Part shown: in pieces, positions 53,585 to 62,942 of the stretch
Layout of the letters: every line of letters begins with the position of its first letter
How positions within the stretch are numbered: position 1 is the stretch's first letter
Made by a program: the position numbers and the translations under genes
The notes under the pieces: generated by a model
Database searches by the model: none
What the model saw: the letters and a program-made list of their open reading frames with translations, nothing else
Told to the model about the DNA's origin: nothing
Assembly: GCF_019430885.1 (NCBI RefSeq)
Contig: NZ_JAHYBZ010000002.1
Span: 310,001 to 374,000, forward strand
Length of the DNA: 64,000 nt
Direction of reading: 5' to 3'
From: Roseomonas alba
GTDB lineage: Bacteria > Pseudomonadota > Alphaproteobacteria > Acetobacterales > Acetobacteraceae

Positions 53585-54323
53585 CGCCCTCGCGGAACTC
53601 CCCTACGCTACGCAGGACGGCGGCTCGCCGCTGCTCGCCGTGCGCGGGCTCGAGGCCTGGTACGGCGAGAGCCACATCCTCCATGGCGTGAACATCGACA
53701 TCCATGAAGGCGAGGTGGTCACGCTGCTCGGCCGCAACGGCGCGGGCAAGACGACGACGCTGCGCTCCATCATGGGCGTGGTGCCGAAGCGGTCGGGGTC
53801 CGTGCATTATGCGGGGCGCGAACTGATCGGCGCGCGATCCGACATCATCGCCCGCGCCGGCATCGCCTGGTGTCCGGAGGAGCGTGGCATCTTCGCCTCG
53901 CTCGACGTCACCGAGAACCTGATGCTGCCCCCGGTCGTGCGCCCCGGCGGCCTGCCGGTCGACGAGATCTACGAGCTCTTCCCCAACCTCAAGGAACGCG
54001 CGAGCAGCCAGGGCACCAAGCTGTCGGGCGGCGAGCAGCAGATGCTCGCCATCGCGCGCATCCTGCGCACCGGGGCGAAGCTGCTGCTGCTGGACGAGCC
54101 TTCGGAGGGCCTCGCCCCCGTCATCGTGCAGCAGATCGGGCACACCATCCGCGCGCTGAAGCAGCGCGGCTTTACCGTGCTGCTGGTGGAGCAGAATTTC
54201 CGCTTCGCCCAGACGGTCGCCGACCGCCATTACGTGATGGAACACGGCAAGGTGGTGGACATGGTGCGCAACGACGAGCTCGCCACCTCGATGGACCGTC
54301 TGCACGAATATCTCGGAGTCTGA
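53577..54323 (+). CDS. livF: Branched-chain amino acid-type ABC transporter ATPase LivF
   Basis: This 248-residue ATPase has Walker A GRNGAGKTT, signature LSGGEQQMLAIARIL, Walker B LLLLDEPSEGLAP and H-loop LLVEQNF (glutamine at the switch position, common in LivF). It pairs with LivG on the livH/livM membrane core. Translation overlaps livG, and the first binding-protein gene follows 74 bp later. Confidence 0.95.
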   Translation: MADALAELPYATQDGGSPLLAVRGLEAWYGESHILHGVNIDIHEGEVVTLLGRNGAGKTTTLRSIMGVVPKRSGSVHYAGRELIGARSDIIARAGIAWCPEERGIFASLDVTENLMLPPVVRPGGLPVDEIYELFPNLKERASSQGTKLSGGEQQMLAIARILRTGAKLLLLDEPSEGLAPVIVQQIGHTIRALKQRGFTVLLVEQNFRFAQTVADRHYVMEHGKVVDMVRNDELATSMDRLHEYLGV

Positions 54324-54397
54324 AGAGGCGCTGAAGCGCCCGCAGGACGGGCCGGCGAACGCGCCGGCCAGAGGAACCGTTGAAGGGAGATCAGTTT

Positions 54398-55630
54398 ATG
54401 GGCGAAGTTTCTCGCCGTTCAGTCGTCGCCGGCGCCGCCGGCATCGCGGCCCTGCCCCTGGCGCGTGCGCGCGCCCAGGGTCAGTCCACCATCAAGATCG
54501 GCGTGCTCGGCGACCAGTCCGGCACCTATCGTGACCTCGGCGGCCCCGGATCGGTGGTCTGCGTGAAGCAGGCGATCGAGGAATTCGGCGCGCAGGGATT
54601 CGCGGTCGAGGTGCTCGACGCCGACCACCAGAACAAGCCGGACGTCGCCGTGACGATCGCGCGCCAGTGGTTCGACCGCGACGGCGTGGACATGATCACG
54701 GACGGCACCACCTCCTCCGTCGCGCTGGCGTTGAACCAGCTCGTGAAGGAGAAGAACAAGGTCATGCTGAATTCGGGGGCCGCGACCTCCGACCTGACCG
54801 GCGCGCAATGCACCGCCAACACCATCCACTGGACCTATGACACCTGGATGCTCGCGCATTCCACGGGTGCGGCGATGGTGAGGGCGGGCGGCGATTCCTG
54901 GTTCTTCATCACCGCGGACTACGCCTTCGGCCATGCGTTGGAACGCGACACCTCGGAATTCGTGAAGCAGGCGGGCGGGCGCGTGCTCGGCCAGGTGCGC
55001 ACGCCCTTTCCCGGCACGACGGATTTCTCCTCCTTCCTGCTCCAGGCGCAATCCTCGCGCGCCAAGGTGATCGGCCTCGCCAATGCGGGCGCGGACACCA
55101 CCAACTGCATCAAGCAGGCGGCCGAGTTCGGGCTGACGCGCCGCGGTGTGAAGCTCGCCGGCCTGCTGGTCTTCATCACCGACGTCCACGCGCTCGGCTT
55201 GCAGACCGCGCAGGGGCTGGTGCTGACCGAGACCTTCTACTGGGACCTCAACGACCGCACCCGCGCCTTCACCAGCCGCGTGCGTTCCAAGATGCCGAAC
55301 CAGTCGCCGCCCAGCATGGTGCAGGCCGGCGTCTATTCCGCAACGCTGCACTACCTGAAGGCGGTCAAGGAGATGGGCGCCGCCGCGGCCAAGGCGAGCG
55401 GCGCCGAGGCCGTCGCGCGCATGAAGGCGATGCCGACGGATGACGACGCTTTCGGCCCCGGCTCGATCCGCGCCGACGGGCGCTGCCTGCACCCGGCCTA
55501 TCTGTTTGAGGTGAAGGCCCCGAACGAAAGCCGCGGCGCCTACGACTACTACAAGCTGCTGCAGACCACGCCGGCCGATGAGGCCTTCCGTCCCATGAAC
55601 CAGGGTGGCTGCCCGCTGGTACGGAGCTGA
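54398..55630 (+). CDS. ABC transporter substrate-binding protein 1 (LivJ-like)
   Basis: This 410-residue periplasmic receptor has a Tat-type signal (SRRSVVAGAAGIAALPLARA). The type I binding-protein fold shows STIKIGVLGDQSGTYRDLGG, then FAVEVLDADHQNKPDVAVTI, and ADYAFGHALERDTSEF. It ends GGCPLVRS. Two homologues follow in tandem with the same landmarks. The clade resembles receptors for branched-chain amino acids, amides or aromatic acids; the ligand is unknown. An AAGGGAGA ribosome site precedes the ATG. Confidence 0.92.
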   Translation: MGEVSRRSVVAGAAGIAALPLARARAQGQSTIKIGVLGDQSGTYRDLGGPGSVVCVKQAIEEFGAQGFAVEVLDADHQNKPDVAVTIARQWFDRDGVDMITDGTTSSVALALNQLVKEKNKVMLNSGAATSDLTGAQCTANTIHWTYDTWMLAHSTGAAMVRAGGDSWFFITADYAFGHALERDTSEFVKQAGGRVLGQVRTPFPGTTDFSSFLLQAQSSRAKVIGLANAGADTTNCIKQAAEFGLTRRGVKLAGLLVFITDVHALGLQTAQGLVLTETFYWDLNDRTRAFTSRVRSKMPNQSPPSMVQAGVYSATLHYLKAVKEMGAAAAKASGAEAVARMKAMPTDDDAFGPGSIRADGRCLHPAYLFEVKAPNESRGAYDYYKLLQTTPADEAFRPMNQGGCPLVRS

Positions 55631-55718
55631 GAGCATTACCCCGGGCAGTGCAACGACATCGCCCGGCACTGACTAAGGAACCAACGACAAGAAAACCGAT
55701 AACAAGGAGGAGTCATTC

Positions 55719-56945
55719 ATGGTCCCAACCCGACGCCAGTTGCTCGCCTCCGGTGCGGCCGCTGCCACCATCGCGCCACTGTCGCGCGCGCGTGCCCAGG
55801 CGAATACGGTGAAGATCGGCGTGCTCACCGACATGTCCGGCACCTATCGCGACAATACCGGCCCGACCTCGGTGGCCTGCACGAAGGAAGCCGTCGTCGA
55901 ATTCGGCGCGAGCCACGGCTTTGCGGTCGAGGTGCTCGACGCCGACCACCAGAACAAGCCAGACGTCGGGGCCAATATCGCCCGGCAATGGTACGACCAG
56001 GGCGTGGATCTGATCCTGGACGTGCCGACCTCCTCCGTCGGCCTCGCGGTCAACCAGATCGCGAAGGAGAAGAACAAGGCCTACATCAATTCGGGTTCGG
56101 CCACGGCGGATCTCACCGGCCCGCAATGCGGCCCGACCACGATCCACTGGACCTACGACACCTACATGCTGGCGAAATCCACTGGCGGGGCGATGGTGCG
56201 CGCGGGCGGGGACACCTGGTACTTCATCACGGCGGACTACGCCTTCGGCCATGCGCTGGAACGCGACACCGCCGCCTTCGTGCGTGCCGCCGGCGGGCGC
56301 ATCCTGGGCGGCGTCCGCACGCCTTTCCCCGGCACGTCGGATTTCTCCTCCTTCCTCCTGCAGGCGCAGGCGGCACGGCCCAAGGTGATCGGCCTCGCCA
56401 ATGCCGGCGGCGACACCGCCAATTGCGTGAAGCAGGCTGCCGAGTTCGGCACCACCCGCGGCGGCATCAAGCTCGCCGCGCTGCTGCTCTTCCTCAACGA
56501 CATCCACGGCATCGGCCTGCAGACGGCCAAGGGCCTGATTTGCACCGAGACCTTCTACTGGACGCGCGACGACAAGACCCGGGCCTGGACCCAGCGCATC
56601 GCCGCGCGCACGCCGAACAACTATCCGAACATGATCCATGCCGGCTGTTATTCGGCGACGCTGCATTTCCTCAAGACCGTCGCCGACATGGGCGTGGCCG
56701 CGGCCAAGGCGTCGGGCGTCGACCTGGTGAACCGCATGAAGGCGCGCCCGTCGGAGGATGACCTGTTCGGTCGCTGCGATATCCGTGCCGATGGGCGCCG
56801 GCTGATGCCCTCCTACCTGCTCGAAGTGAAGTCCCCGCAGGAGAGCACCGGCCCCTGGGACTACTACAAGCTTCTCCAGACCACCCCCGCGAATGAGGCC
56901 TTCCGCCCGCTTTCCGAGGGTGGCTGCCCGCTCGTGCGGGGCTGA
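55719..56945 (+). CDS. ABC transporter substrate-binding protein 2 (LivJ-like)
   Basis: This 408-residue tandem homologue of protein 1 has signal TRRQLLASGAAAATIAPLSR, then TVKIGVLTDMSGTYRDNTG, VLDADHQNKPDVGANIARQW, YAFGHALERDTAAF and the ending EGGCPLVRG. It looks closer to protein 3 than to protein 1 (signal peptide, LDVPTSSVGLAVNQ, length). AAGGAGG lies upstream of the ATG. A separate ligand range within one transporter is likely. Confidence 0.92.
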   Translation: MVPTRRQLLASGAAAATIAPLSRARAQANTVKIGVLTDMSGTYRDNTGPTSVACTKEAVVEFGASHGFAVEVLDADHQNKPDVGANIARQWYDQGVDLILDVPTSSVGLAVNQIAKEKNKAYINSGSATADLTGPQCGPTTIHWTYDTYMLAKSTGGAMVRAGGDTWYFITADYAFGHALERDTAAFVRAAGGRILGGVRTPFPGTSDFSSFLLQAQAARPKVIGLANAGGDTANCVKQAAEFGTTRGGIKLAALLLFLNDIHGIGLQTAKGLICTETFYWTRDDKTRAWTQRIAARTPNNYPNMIHAGCYSATLHFLKTVADMGVAAAKASGVDLVNRMKARPSEDDLFGRCDIRADGRRLMPSYLLEVKSPQESTGPWDYYKLLQTTPANEAFRPLSEGGCPLVRG

Positions 56946-57007
56946 GAAACGACACCGGGCGGGGCAGGGGCCTCGCCCGGAAGCATAAGAGGACAGAGGA
57001 CGTCTCG

Positions 57008-58234
57008 ATGAACTTGAACCGCCGTTCGCTCTTCGCCGCCGGCACCGCCGCCGCCGCGATCGCCCCGCTTTCGCGCGCCCGCGCGCAGGCCAACACCATC
57101 CGCATCGGCGTGATGAACGACCAATCGGGGCCCTACCGCGACATCGGCGGGCCGAACGGCGTCACCATGGCGCAGATCGCGGCGCAGGAATTCGGCAATC
57201 GCGGCTTCACTGTCGAGGTGATCGGCGCCGACCACCAGAACAAGCCCGATGTGGGGGCGAACCTGGCGCGGCAGTGGTTTGACCAGGGCGTGGACATGGT
57301 GCTCGACGTGCCGACCTCCTCGGTCGGGCTCGCGGTCAACCAGGTCGCGCGCGAGAAGAACAAGGTCTACATCAATGTCGGCGCGGCGACGGCGGATCTC
57401 ACCGGCCCGCAATGCTCGCCGGTGACGGCGCACTGGGTCTATGACACCTACATGCTGGCGAAGTCGACCGGCGGTGCCATGGTGCGCGCGGGCGGCAAGA
57501 AGTGGTTCTTCATCACCGCCGACTATGCCTTCGGCCATGCGCTGGAACGCGACACCAGCAATTTCGTCCGCGCTGCGGGCGGCACGGTGGCGGGTGCGGT
57601 GCGCTATCCCTTCCCGGCGACCACCGACTTCTCCTCCTTCCTGCTCCAGGCCCAGGCCTCCCGCGCCGAGGTGATCGGCCTGTGCAATGCGGGGCAGGAC
57701 ACCATCAATTCCATCAAGCAGGCGGCCGAATTCGGGCTGACGCGGCGCGGGGTGAAGATCGCCGCGCTTCTGATGTTCATCGCGGACGTCCATGCCCTCG
57801 GCCTTGAACAGGGGCAGGGGCTGGTGATGACGGAATCCTTCTACTGGGATCTCAACGACCGCACCCGCGCCTTTTCGCGCCGCGTGCAGCCGCGACTCAA
57901 CAACCGCCAGATGCCGAACATGGTCACGGCGGGCAACTACTCGGCCACGCTGCACTTCCTGAAGGCGGTGGCCGACATGGGCGTGCCGGCCGCCAAGGCC
58001 TCCGGCGTCGAGATCATGAACCGCATGAAGGCCATGCCGGTCGAGGATGAGGCCTTCGGCCAGGGCACGCTGCGCCAGGACGGGCGGATGATGATCCCCT
58101 CCTATCTGTGGGAGGTGAAGAAGCCCTCGGAATCCACCGGTCCCTGGGATTACCTGAAGCTGCTGCAGACCACCCCGGCGGACGAGGCCTGGCGCCCGCT
58201 CTCCGAGGGCGGCTGCCCGCTCGTGCGTTCCTGA
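57008..58234 (+). CDS. ABC transporter substrate-binding protein 3 (LivJ-like)
   Basis: This 408-residue third tandem receptor has signal NRRSLFAAGTAAAAIAPLSR, then TIRIGVMNDQSGPYRDIGG, VIGADHQNKPDVGANLARQW, YAFGHALERDTSNF and the ending EGGCPLVRS. It is immediately followed by livH (18-bp gap). The three receptors differ throughout in detail, so the duplication is old and not an assembly artefact. Confidence 0.92.
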   Translation: MNLNRRSLFAAGTAAAAIAPLSRARAQANTIRIGVMNDQSGPYRDIGGPNGVTMAQIAAQEFGNRGFTVEVIGADHQNKPDVGANLARQWFDQGVDMVLDVPTSSVGLAVNQVAREKNKVYINVGAATADLTGPQCSPVTAHWVYDTYMLAKSTGGAMVRAGGKKWFFITADYAFGHALERDTSNFVRAAGGTVAGAVRYPFPATTDFSSFLLQAQASRAEVIGLCNAGQDTINSIKQAAEFGLTRRGVKIAALLMFIADVHALGLEQGQGLVMTESFYWDLNDRTRAFSRRVQPRLNNRQMPNMVTAGNYSATLHFLKAVADMGVPAAKASGVEIMNRMKAMPVEDEAFGQGTLRQDGRMMIPSYLWEVKKPSESTGPWDYLKLLQTTPADEAWRPLSEGGCPLVRS

Positions 58235-58252
58235 CGGGAGCCTGACCACCGC

Positions 58253-59137
58253 ATGGACGAGATCTTCGGCATTCCGGCGCCGCTGCTCTTCGGGCAGTTG
58301 CTGCTCGGTCTCATCAACGGCGCCTTCTACGCGATGCTGTCACTCGGCCTCGCGGTGATCTTCGGGCTGCTCAACATCATCAACTTCACCCATGGCGCGC
58401 AGTTCATGATGGGCGCCTTCGTCGCCTGGATGCTGCTGGCCTGGGCAGGTGTCGGCTATTGGGGGGCGCTGATCCTCGCGCCCCTCATCGTCGGCGCGAC
58501 CGGCGTGGTCATCGAGCGATTGATGATCAGCCGATTGTACAAGCTCGACCATCTCTACGGCCTGCTACTGACCTTCGGCATCGGGCTGATCGTCGAAGGT
58601 GTGTTCCGCAACTACTTCGGCTCCTCGGGCCTGCCCTACCGCATCCCCGATGCGTTGCAGGGGGCCTGGGATCTCGGCTTTATGTTCCTGCCCATCTATC
58701 GCGGCTGGGTGGTGGTGTTCTCGCTCGTCATCTGCCTCGCGACCTGGCTGGTGATCGAGAAGACGCGGCTTGGCGCCTATCTCCGTGCCGCCACCGAGAA
58801 CGCACCGCTGGTCCAGGCCTTCGGCGTGAACGTGCCGCGCATGATCACGCTGACCTACGGCGCGGGCGTGGCACTCGCGGCACTCGCCGGCGTCCTTGCG
58901 GCGCCGATCTACTCGGTGAACCCGCAGATGGGCACCAACCTCATCATCATCGTCTTCGCTGTGGTAGTGATCGGCGGCATGGGATCGATCCTCGGTTCCG
59001 TGCTGACCGGCTTCGGCCTCGGCGTGGTCGAGGGCATGACCAAGGTCTTCTGGCCGGAAGCCTCCTCGACCGTCATCTTCGTCATCATGGCGATCGTGTT
59101 GCTCACGCGACCCGCTGGCCTCTTCGGGAGGGCCTGA
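58253..59137 (+). CDS. livH: Branched-chain amino acid-type ABC transporter permease LivH
   Basis: This 294-residue inner-membrane permease has about eight transmembrane helices. NGAFYAMLSLGLAVIFGLLN and NFTHGAQFMMGAFVAWML are typical LivH openings. The EAA-like loop (RAATENAPLVQAFGVNVPR) contacts the ATPases. The C-terminal VIGGMGSILGSVLTGFGLG is conserved. It is followed by livM after three bases. Confidence 0.95.
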   Translation: MDEIFGIPAPLLFGQLLLGLINGAFYAMLSLGLAVIFGLLNIINFTHGAQFMMGAFVAWMLLAWAGVGYWGALILAPLIVGATGVVIERLMISRLYKLDHLYGLLLTFGIGLIVEGVFRNYFGSSGLPYRIPDALQGAWDLGFMFLPIYRGWVVVFSLVICLATWLVIEKTRLGAYLRAATENAPLVQAFGVNVPRMITLTYGAGVALAALAGVLAAPIYSVNPQMGTNLIIIVFAVVVIGGMGSILGSVLTGFGLGVVEGMTKVFWPEASSTVIFVIMAIVLLTRPAGLFGRA

Positions 59138-59140
59138 TCC

Positions 59141-60130
59141 ATGGCATCCGAAACCACCGCCGGGGCCATTCCGACCTCGGCCGGGGAAGAGCAGGGCATC
59201 TGGGGCTACAGCCGGGCGCAGTTCGTCGCGCTGATCGTCCTGGCCGGCATCCTCGTGGTCGGGCCCTACTTCCTCTACCCCGTCTTCCTGATGAAGCTGC
59301 TCTGCTTCGCGCTCTTCGCCTGCGCCTTCAACCTGCTGATCGGCTATGTCGGGCTGCTCAGCTTCGGCCATGCCGCCTATTTCGGCATGGGCGGCTACAT
59401 CGCCGGCTACACCGCCAAGGCCTGGGGCTTCACGCCGGAAGTGGCGATCCTGGCCGGTGCCGCCATCGCCGCTGCGCAGGGCGCGGTCTTCGGCTGGATC
59501 GCGATCCGCCGGCAGGGCATCTACTTCGCCATGATCACCCTCGCCATGGCGCAGATGGTCTATTTCTTCTGCGTCCAGGCACCCTTCACGGGCGGCGAGG
59601 ACGGCATCCAGGCGATCCCGCGCGGCCATCTGTTCGGCCTGATCGACCTGCATGACGACATGGCGATGTACTGGTTCGTCGCCGCGGTCTTCCTGATCGG
59701 CTTCCTGCTGGTCCACCGCATCATCCACTCGCCCTACGGCCAGGTGCTGAAGGCGATCCGCGAGAACGAACCGCGCGCGACCTCCCTCGGCTACCGCACC
59801 GACGACTACAAGCTGGTGGCCTTCATCCTCTCGGCGATGTTGGCCGGTGTCGCGGGCGGGGTGAAGTCTCTGGTCTTCGGCATCGCGACCCTGACCGACG
59901 TGCACTGGTCCATGTCCGGGGAAGTGGTGCTGATGACCCTGGTCGGCGGCCTCGGCACGGTGTTCGGGCCGGTGATCGGTGCCGCGGTCATCGTCGCCAT
60001 GCAGAACTACCTGGCCGAGATGGGCGCCTGGGTCACGGTGATCCAGGGCGGCATCTTCGTCATCTGCGTGCTCGCCTTCCGCCGCGGCATCATCGGCGAG
60101 ATCGCGAACCTGCTGCGGGTGAAGCTGTAG
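59141..60130 (+). CDS. livM: Branched-chain amino acid-type ABC transporter permease LivM
   Basis: This 329-residue inner-membrane permease is the partner of LivH. CAFNLLIGYVGLLSFGHAAY is the family hallmark, IRENEPRATSLGYRTDDYK the cytoplasmic coupling loop and LVGGLGTVFGPVIGAAVIV the late helix pair. It carries an N-terminal hydrophilic extension of ~25 residues. It ends the operon, 24 bp before a palindromic repeat that may terminate transcription. Confidence 0.95.
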   Translation: MASETTAGAIPTSAGEEQGIWGYSRAQFVALIVLAGILVVGPYFLYPVFLMKLLCFALFACAFNLLIGYVGLLSFGHAAYFGMGGYIAGYTAKAWGFTPEVAILAGAAIAAAQGAVFGWIAIRRQGIYFAMITLAMAQMVYFFCVQAPFTGGEDGIQAIPRGHLFGLIDLHDDMAMYWFVAAVFLIGFLLVHRIIHSPYGQVLKAIRENEPRATSLGYRTDDYKLVAFILSAMLAGVAGGVKSLVFGIATLTDVHWSMSGEVVLMTLVGGLGTVFGPVIGAAVIVAMQNYLAEMGAWVTVIQGGIFVICVLAFRRGIIGEIANLLRVKL

Positions 60131-60153
60131 GGGCCTTTTCCTGAACTGTGGAA

Positions 60154-60412
60154 CCGAGAGGGGCTTTGCCCCTCTCGGGCTCTCCCCACCAAAGGCCCGA
60201 GGCCTTTGGAAACCGATACCTGGCGCCGGGCAGGGCAGGACGTTCCATGACCCATGCGCGCGCCATGCCCGGTGACGGGCTTCCTCCAGGCGCTGTGCCG
60301 TTGCGCCTCCTGCGATGTCAGACGGCCCGGCTTGCCCGGCACCAACTCAAGGTGTCCAGAGGCCTTTCGGCCTCTGGCGGGGTGGGTCCGGGAGGGGCAG
60401 GGCCCCTCCCGG
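60154..60412 (+). repeat. Dispersed palindromic element, copy D
   Basis: This is the most regular copy. The left end is CCGAGAGGGGC/GCCCCTCTCGG (60154-60178) followed by CCAAAGGCC/GGCCTTTGG (60189-60209) and AAACCGATAC. The right end is CCAGAGGCC/GGCCTCTGG (60356-60377) followed by CCGGGAGGGGC/GCCCCTCCCGG (60388-60412). The two ends are thus mirror images around a ~145-bp core. It fills the gap after livM and holds no gene. Confidence 0.8.
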
Positions 60413-60455
60413 TTCGGCAGTGCCGTATCCTCGCGCGTCTGGGTCAGCTTCGGCA

Positions 60456-60788
60456 TCACCGCCGTCGCGCCAGCAGTGCCCAGGCGATCAGGTGATACAG
60501 GATCGCGGGCCACAGCAGCGGCCCGCTGATCGGTGTGAATATCGCGACCGCCGCGAGCGGCAGCGCGACCAGCAACTGGAACAGCAGCAGTGCCGGCCGC
60601 CCGAGTTCCGGCCATCGCCAACAGGCCAGCGCCAGGAGGGTCAGCCCGATGCCCAGGATGCGCCCTGCGAGCGCAGCCTCGGCCGAGAGTCGCTGCCCAA
60701 GGATCAGCCAGGCGACGAGGCCCGGCCCTGCCGCCAGGGCCAGCCCTGTCGCCACTTCGACGGCCGCGGCGATCGCGTGGATCCGCAT
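60456..60788 (-). CDS. Small integral membrane protein, function unknown
   Basis: This predicted 110-residue protein has three to four hydrophobic helices: AVEVATGLALAAGPGLVAWL, RILGIGLTLLALACW, LLLFQLLVALPLAAVAIF and the C-terminal PAILYHLIAWALLARRR. The ATG at 60788 is preferred because the upstream frame is Arg/Pro-rich and unlike a protein. It lies divergent to the monooxygenase gene. No family is recognised with confidence. Confidence 0.65.
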   Translation of the reverse strand: MRIHAIAAAVEVATGLALAAGPGLVAWLILGQRLSAEAALAGRILGIGLTLLALACWRWPELGRPALLLFQLLVALPLAAVAIFTPISGPLLWPAILYHLIAWALLARRR

Positions 60789-60994
60789 CTGCCTCTCCTC
60801 CCGTCGCGCTCTGCCCTTCGGCACGGGGGACGGTGCTTCGGGCCCGGCATCCTGCTCTGACGGATCGGCGGGCAGGCACTGGCTGCGCGGCGGGCAATCG
60901 GCGCCTCGCGGGCGCACAATCCGTTTTCGCCTCGCCTTGTCCTCGGCGTCTGCGCGCGCGACTTTGCCGCCCACTATTGCGGGTAGGAGTGATC

Positions 60995-62302
60995 ATGGCA
61001 CGCAAATTCCATCTCGGCTGGTTTCTTCAGGGCTCCTCGGCCCAGGCCTGGGGCGAACCCTGGACGGGCAATATCGGCACGGAGTGGATGGTGCCGGACT
61101 TCTTCGTCGAGATGACCCGCAACCTCGAACGCGCCTGCTTCGACTACGTGCTGCTCGAGGATTCCTCCTACATTGGTGAATCCTACGGCGGCTCGCGGGA
61201 GATCTACCTGCATCACGGCCTGTCCGTGCCGCGCCAGGACCCGTCCATCGTCGCCGCCATCCTGGCGCGCGAGACGAAGTCCATCGGCATCGTCACGACG
61301 CTCGGCACCTTCGCCTATCCGCCTTATCTGCTGGCTCGGCAGATCGCCTCGCTCGACCAGGTCTCCTCGGGCCGCATCGGCTGGAATGCGGTCACCGGCT
61401 CGTCCGATTTCGCCGCGCGCAATTTCGGCCTGGACGGCATGCCGCCGCACGATCTGCGCTACGACATCGCCGACGAATACATGGAGGTGGTGCACGCCCT
61501 ATGGGGATCGTGGGAGCCCGGCGCGATCGTCGCCAACCGCGACACGGGCGTGCTGGTCGACCACACCAAGGTCCACGCCATCAACCATGAGGGCAAGTAC
61601 TTCAAGGTCCGCGGCCCGCTGAACTCAGGCCCCTGCGTGCAGGGCAAGCCGGTCATCGCCCAGGCGGGCGGGTCGCCGCGCGGGCGCGAATTCGCCTCCC
61701 GCTACGCCGACACCATCGTCGCCATGGTGAAGGGCACCGAGGGCATGAAGGCCTATCGTGACGACGTCCGCGCGCGGATGGCAGCGAATGGCCGCAATCC
61801 CGACGACTGCAAGGTGCTCTTCCTCGTCTCCCCCGTCCTCGGCGACACCGAGGAGGAAGCGCGCGCGAAGCACAAGCGCCGCCTCGCGACCAATGAGGAC
61901 GCGATCGCGAAGCGCCTCGCGCATCTGTCGAAGATCACCAATCTCGATTTCGGCGCCCTGCCGCTCGACCAGCCGCTCGGCAAGCTGACCACCAACGGCC
62001 ACCAGCAGTCGCTCGACGAGTTCCTCAAGAAGGCCGGCAACAGGACGCTGCGGGAAGCCGCCGAGGTCTATTCCGACCACGGCTCCATCCAGCTCATCGG
62101 CACGCCGGCCCAGGTCGCGGAACAGATGGGCGCGGCGATGGAGGAGATCGGCGGCGACGGCTTCCTCATCACCGCCAACGACACCTCGCGCCGCGTCATC
62201 GCCGAGATCGCCGACGGCCTCATCCCCGAACTCCAGCGCCGCGGCCTGACCCGCAGCAGCTACGAGCACGCGATGTTCCGCGACAACCTCCGCGCCTTCT
62301 GA
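60995..62302 (+). CDS. Flavin-dependent monooxygenase, NtaA/SnaA/DszA type
   Basis: This 435-residue luciferase-like (LLM class) monooxygenase uses reduced FMN supplied by a separate reductase. Landmarks are FHLGWFLQGSSAQAWGEPWT, ASLDQVSSGRIGWNAVTGSS, the substrate-side loop HEGKYFKVRGPLNSGPCVQG and KPVIAQAGGSPRGREFASRY. Family members open sulfonated, chelating or sulfur heterocycle compounds; the substrate is not decidable. TAGGAGTG precedes the ATG. The peptide-type ABC ATPase gene lies 640 bp downstream, with the minus-strand YRELTGQNPN gene between. The flavin reductase-like gene at 2436 is too distant to assign as partner. Confidence 0.93.
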   Translation: MARKFHLGWFLQGSSAQAWGEPWTGNIGTEWMVPDFFVEMTRNLERACFDYVLLEDSSYIGESYGGSREIYLHHGLSVPRQDPSIVAAILARETKSIGIVTTLGTFAYPPYLLARQIASLDQVSSGRIGWNAVTGSSDFAARNFGLDGMPPHDLRYDIADEYMEVVHALWGSWEPGAIVANRDTGVLVDHTKVHAINHEGKYFKVRGPLNSGPCVQGKPVIAQAGGSPRGREFASRYADTIVAMVKGTEGMKAYRDDVRARMAANGRNPDDCKVLFLVSPVLGDTEEEARAKHKRRLATNEDAIAKRLAHLSKITNLDFGALPLDQPLGKLTTNGHQQSLDEFLKKAGNRTLREAAEVYSDHGSIQLIGTPAQVAEQMGAAMEEIGGDGFLITANDTSRRVIAEIADGLIPELQRRGLTRSSYEHAMFRDNLRAF

Positions 62303-62319
62303 ACCGGGTCGCGTCGGCC

Positions 62320-62679
62320 CTACCGCGGGGGCGCCGCGTTCGGGTTCTGCCCGGTCAGCTCGCGATAGAGCTGATTCTCCTCCCGCGCATCCTGCGCCGG
62401 GCTCTGCATCGGGCCCGGCGGCGGCATATCGGGTGTCGCATTCGGGTTCTGGCCGGTCAGCTCGCGGTAGAGCTGATCCGTGACCCGCGCATCACGGCGC
62501 GCTTCGGCCGCGCTCGGCGCGTCGCCATCGGCCCGTTCGGCAGCGCCGACCGCGGCCGGGTTGGGCTCGCGTTCGTCCGCCGGTATGCCCTGGGCCGCAA
62601 CGGCGCCGCTGAGCGCCAGGGCGGCGAGGCCTGCCATCCAGGCAGGACGACGCAGGCTAAAGGTCTGACAGGTCGCCAT
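62320..62679 (-). CDS. Secreted small protein with duplicated YRELTGQNPN motif
   Basis: This predicted 119-residue protein has a signal peptide (WMAGLAALALSGAVAAQG). The rest is polar and Pro-rich. A block of about 13 residues, QLYRELTGQNPNA, occurs twice, about 33 residues apart and each preceded by a charged stretch (RRDARVTD; QDAREEN). No enzymatic motif is seen; a peptidoglycan- or envelope-associated role is only a guess. It converges with the monooxygenase gene, with 17 bp between stops. Confidence 0.72.
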   Translation of the reverse strand: MATCQTFSLRRPAWMAGLAALALSGAVAAQGIPADEREPNPAAVGAAERADGDAPSAAEARRDARVTDQLYRELTGQNPNATPDMPPPGPMQSPAQDAREENQLYRELTGQNPNAAPPR

Positions 62680-62942
62680 GGCGGCCCTCCGATGATCGGC
62701 GCGATCATAACCCAGTCGCGGCGCGCGCCCTATGGCCCCCAGAACGTCGCGACGCACGCGATCGCCACGCCAGCTGCCGCCTTGTTGCGCATCCCGGGCG
62801 ATGAGCACCGCAGCGGCGGGGCCGGACCGCCCACCTCTTGGGCGGCGCCTGTCCGCGCCTTGGGCAAATTGCCCCTCCGCGCCGCCTTCCGGGCGCCCGA
62901 CGGGGCTTGCCTTCGCGCAGTCTGACGGGCTTGCTCCATCCC

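Noticed and set aside
54398..58234. Tandem binding-protein genes as an assembly duplication
   Set aside because: The three copies differ throughout, including signal peptides and spacers, so they are true paralogues.
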